From an uncultured Clostridia bacterium (lineage in GTDB: Bacteria > Bacillota > Clostridia > Lachnospirales > CAMVHY01), in contig CAMKTI010000100.1 of NCBI GenBank assembly GCA_946415665.1, positions 1 to 6,440 of the forward strand: a stretch of 6,440 bases of DNA, in the 5' to 3' direction. Each line of letters starts with the position of its first letter. The first letter of the stretch is position 1. The notes under the pieces are model-generated. The model did no database searches and was not told where the DNA came from. It worked only from the letters and a program-made list of their open reading frames with translations. Of the stretch, positions 6,370 through 6,440 are shown one piece after another. The position numbers and the translations under genes are program-made.

Positions 6370-6419
6370 AAATTTTTTTAGCAATAAAACACTTCAGTCA
6401 GCTAATAAATTTTTTTAGC
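6370..6419. repeat. Pair of 13-bp direct repeats upstream of the 6340 start
   Basis: AAATTTTTTTAGC occurs exactly at 6370-6382 and 6407-6419, 37 bases apart. The first copy can also form an imperfect stem with GCTAATAAA (6401-6409). They lie where the promoter or leader of the 6340 frame should be, but no convincing -35/-10 pair is visible here. Low-complexity sequence makes chance plausible. Confidence 0.45.
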
Positions 6420-6440
6420 CATGTAATAAAAATAAAAATC

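Overview
This is a very AT-rich bacterial window, outside one better-balanced transposon island. It has consensus AGGAGG ribosome-binding sites, near-perfect TTGACA-17-TATAAT promoters and a Firmicutes-like cardiolipin synthase. I infer a low-GC Firmicutes-type bacterium, perhaps host-associated with an eroding genome, because of the decayed transposon, gene remnants and two large orphan proteins. The species cannot be named from the sequence.

Layout. 1-951 (+) is the C-terminal two thirds of a cardiolipin synthase (cls) with both HKD motifs; its 5' end lies outside the window. A bidirectional terminator (968-1000) separates it from a convergent orphan gene, 1032-2267 (-). A second, larger orphan gene, 2640-4748 (-), encodes a protein with two hydrophobic segments. 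Each orphan gene has its own promoter, ribosome-binding site and downstream hairpin, so they look like separately transcribed single-gene units.

The main observation concerns the spacers. 2287-2533, 2563-2598 and 4804-4970 hold degenerate copies of the 3' end of cls, still readable as protein in places (for example a GCEKIL motif against GCEEIL in cls). The first also carries a copy of the cls terminator. The two minus-strand promoters sit in the matching part of this repeat. The locus therefore looks like serial duplication or accretion at the cls 3' end, with each round leaving a cls tail and hosting a different orphan gene.

5074-6294 is a dead IS630-family insertion sequence with imperfect 33-bp terminal inverted repeats. 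Its transposase reads on the minus strand but is broken by several stops and frameshifts. Its right end lies in a short reading frame with a strong ribosome-binding site (start at 6340), which is either an interrupted third gene of the locus or, less likely, the transposase start. No tRNA, rRNA or CRISPR was seen.
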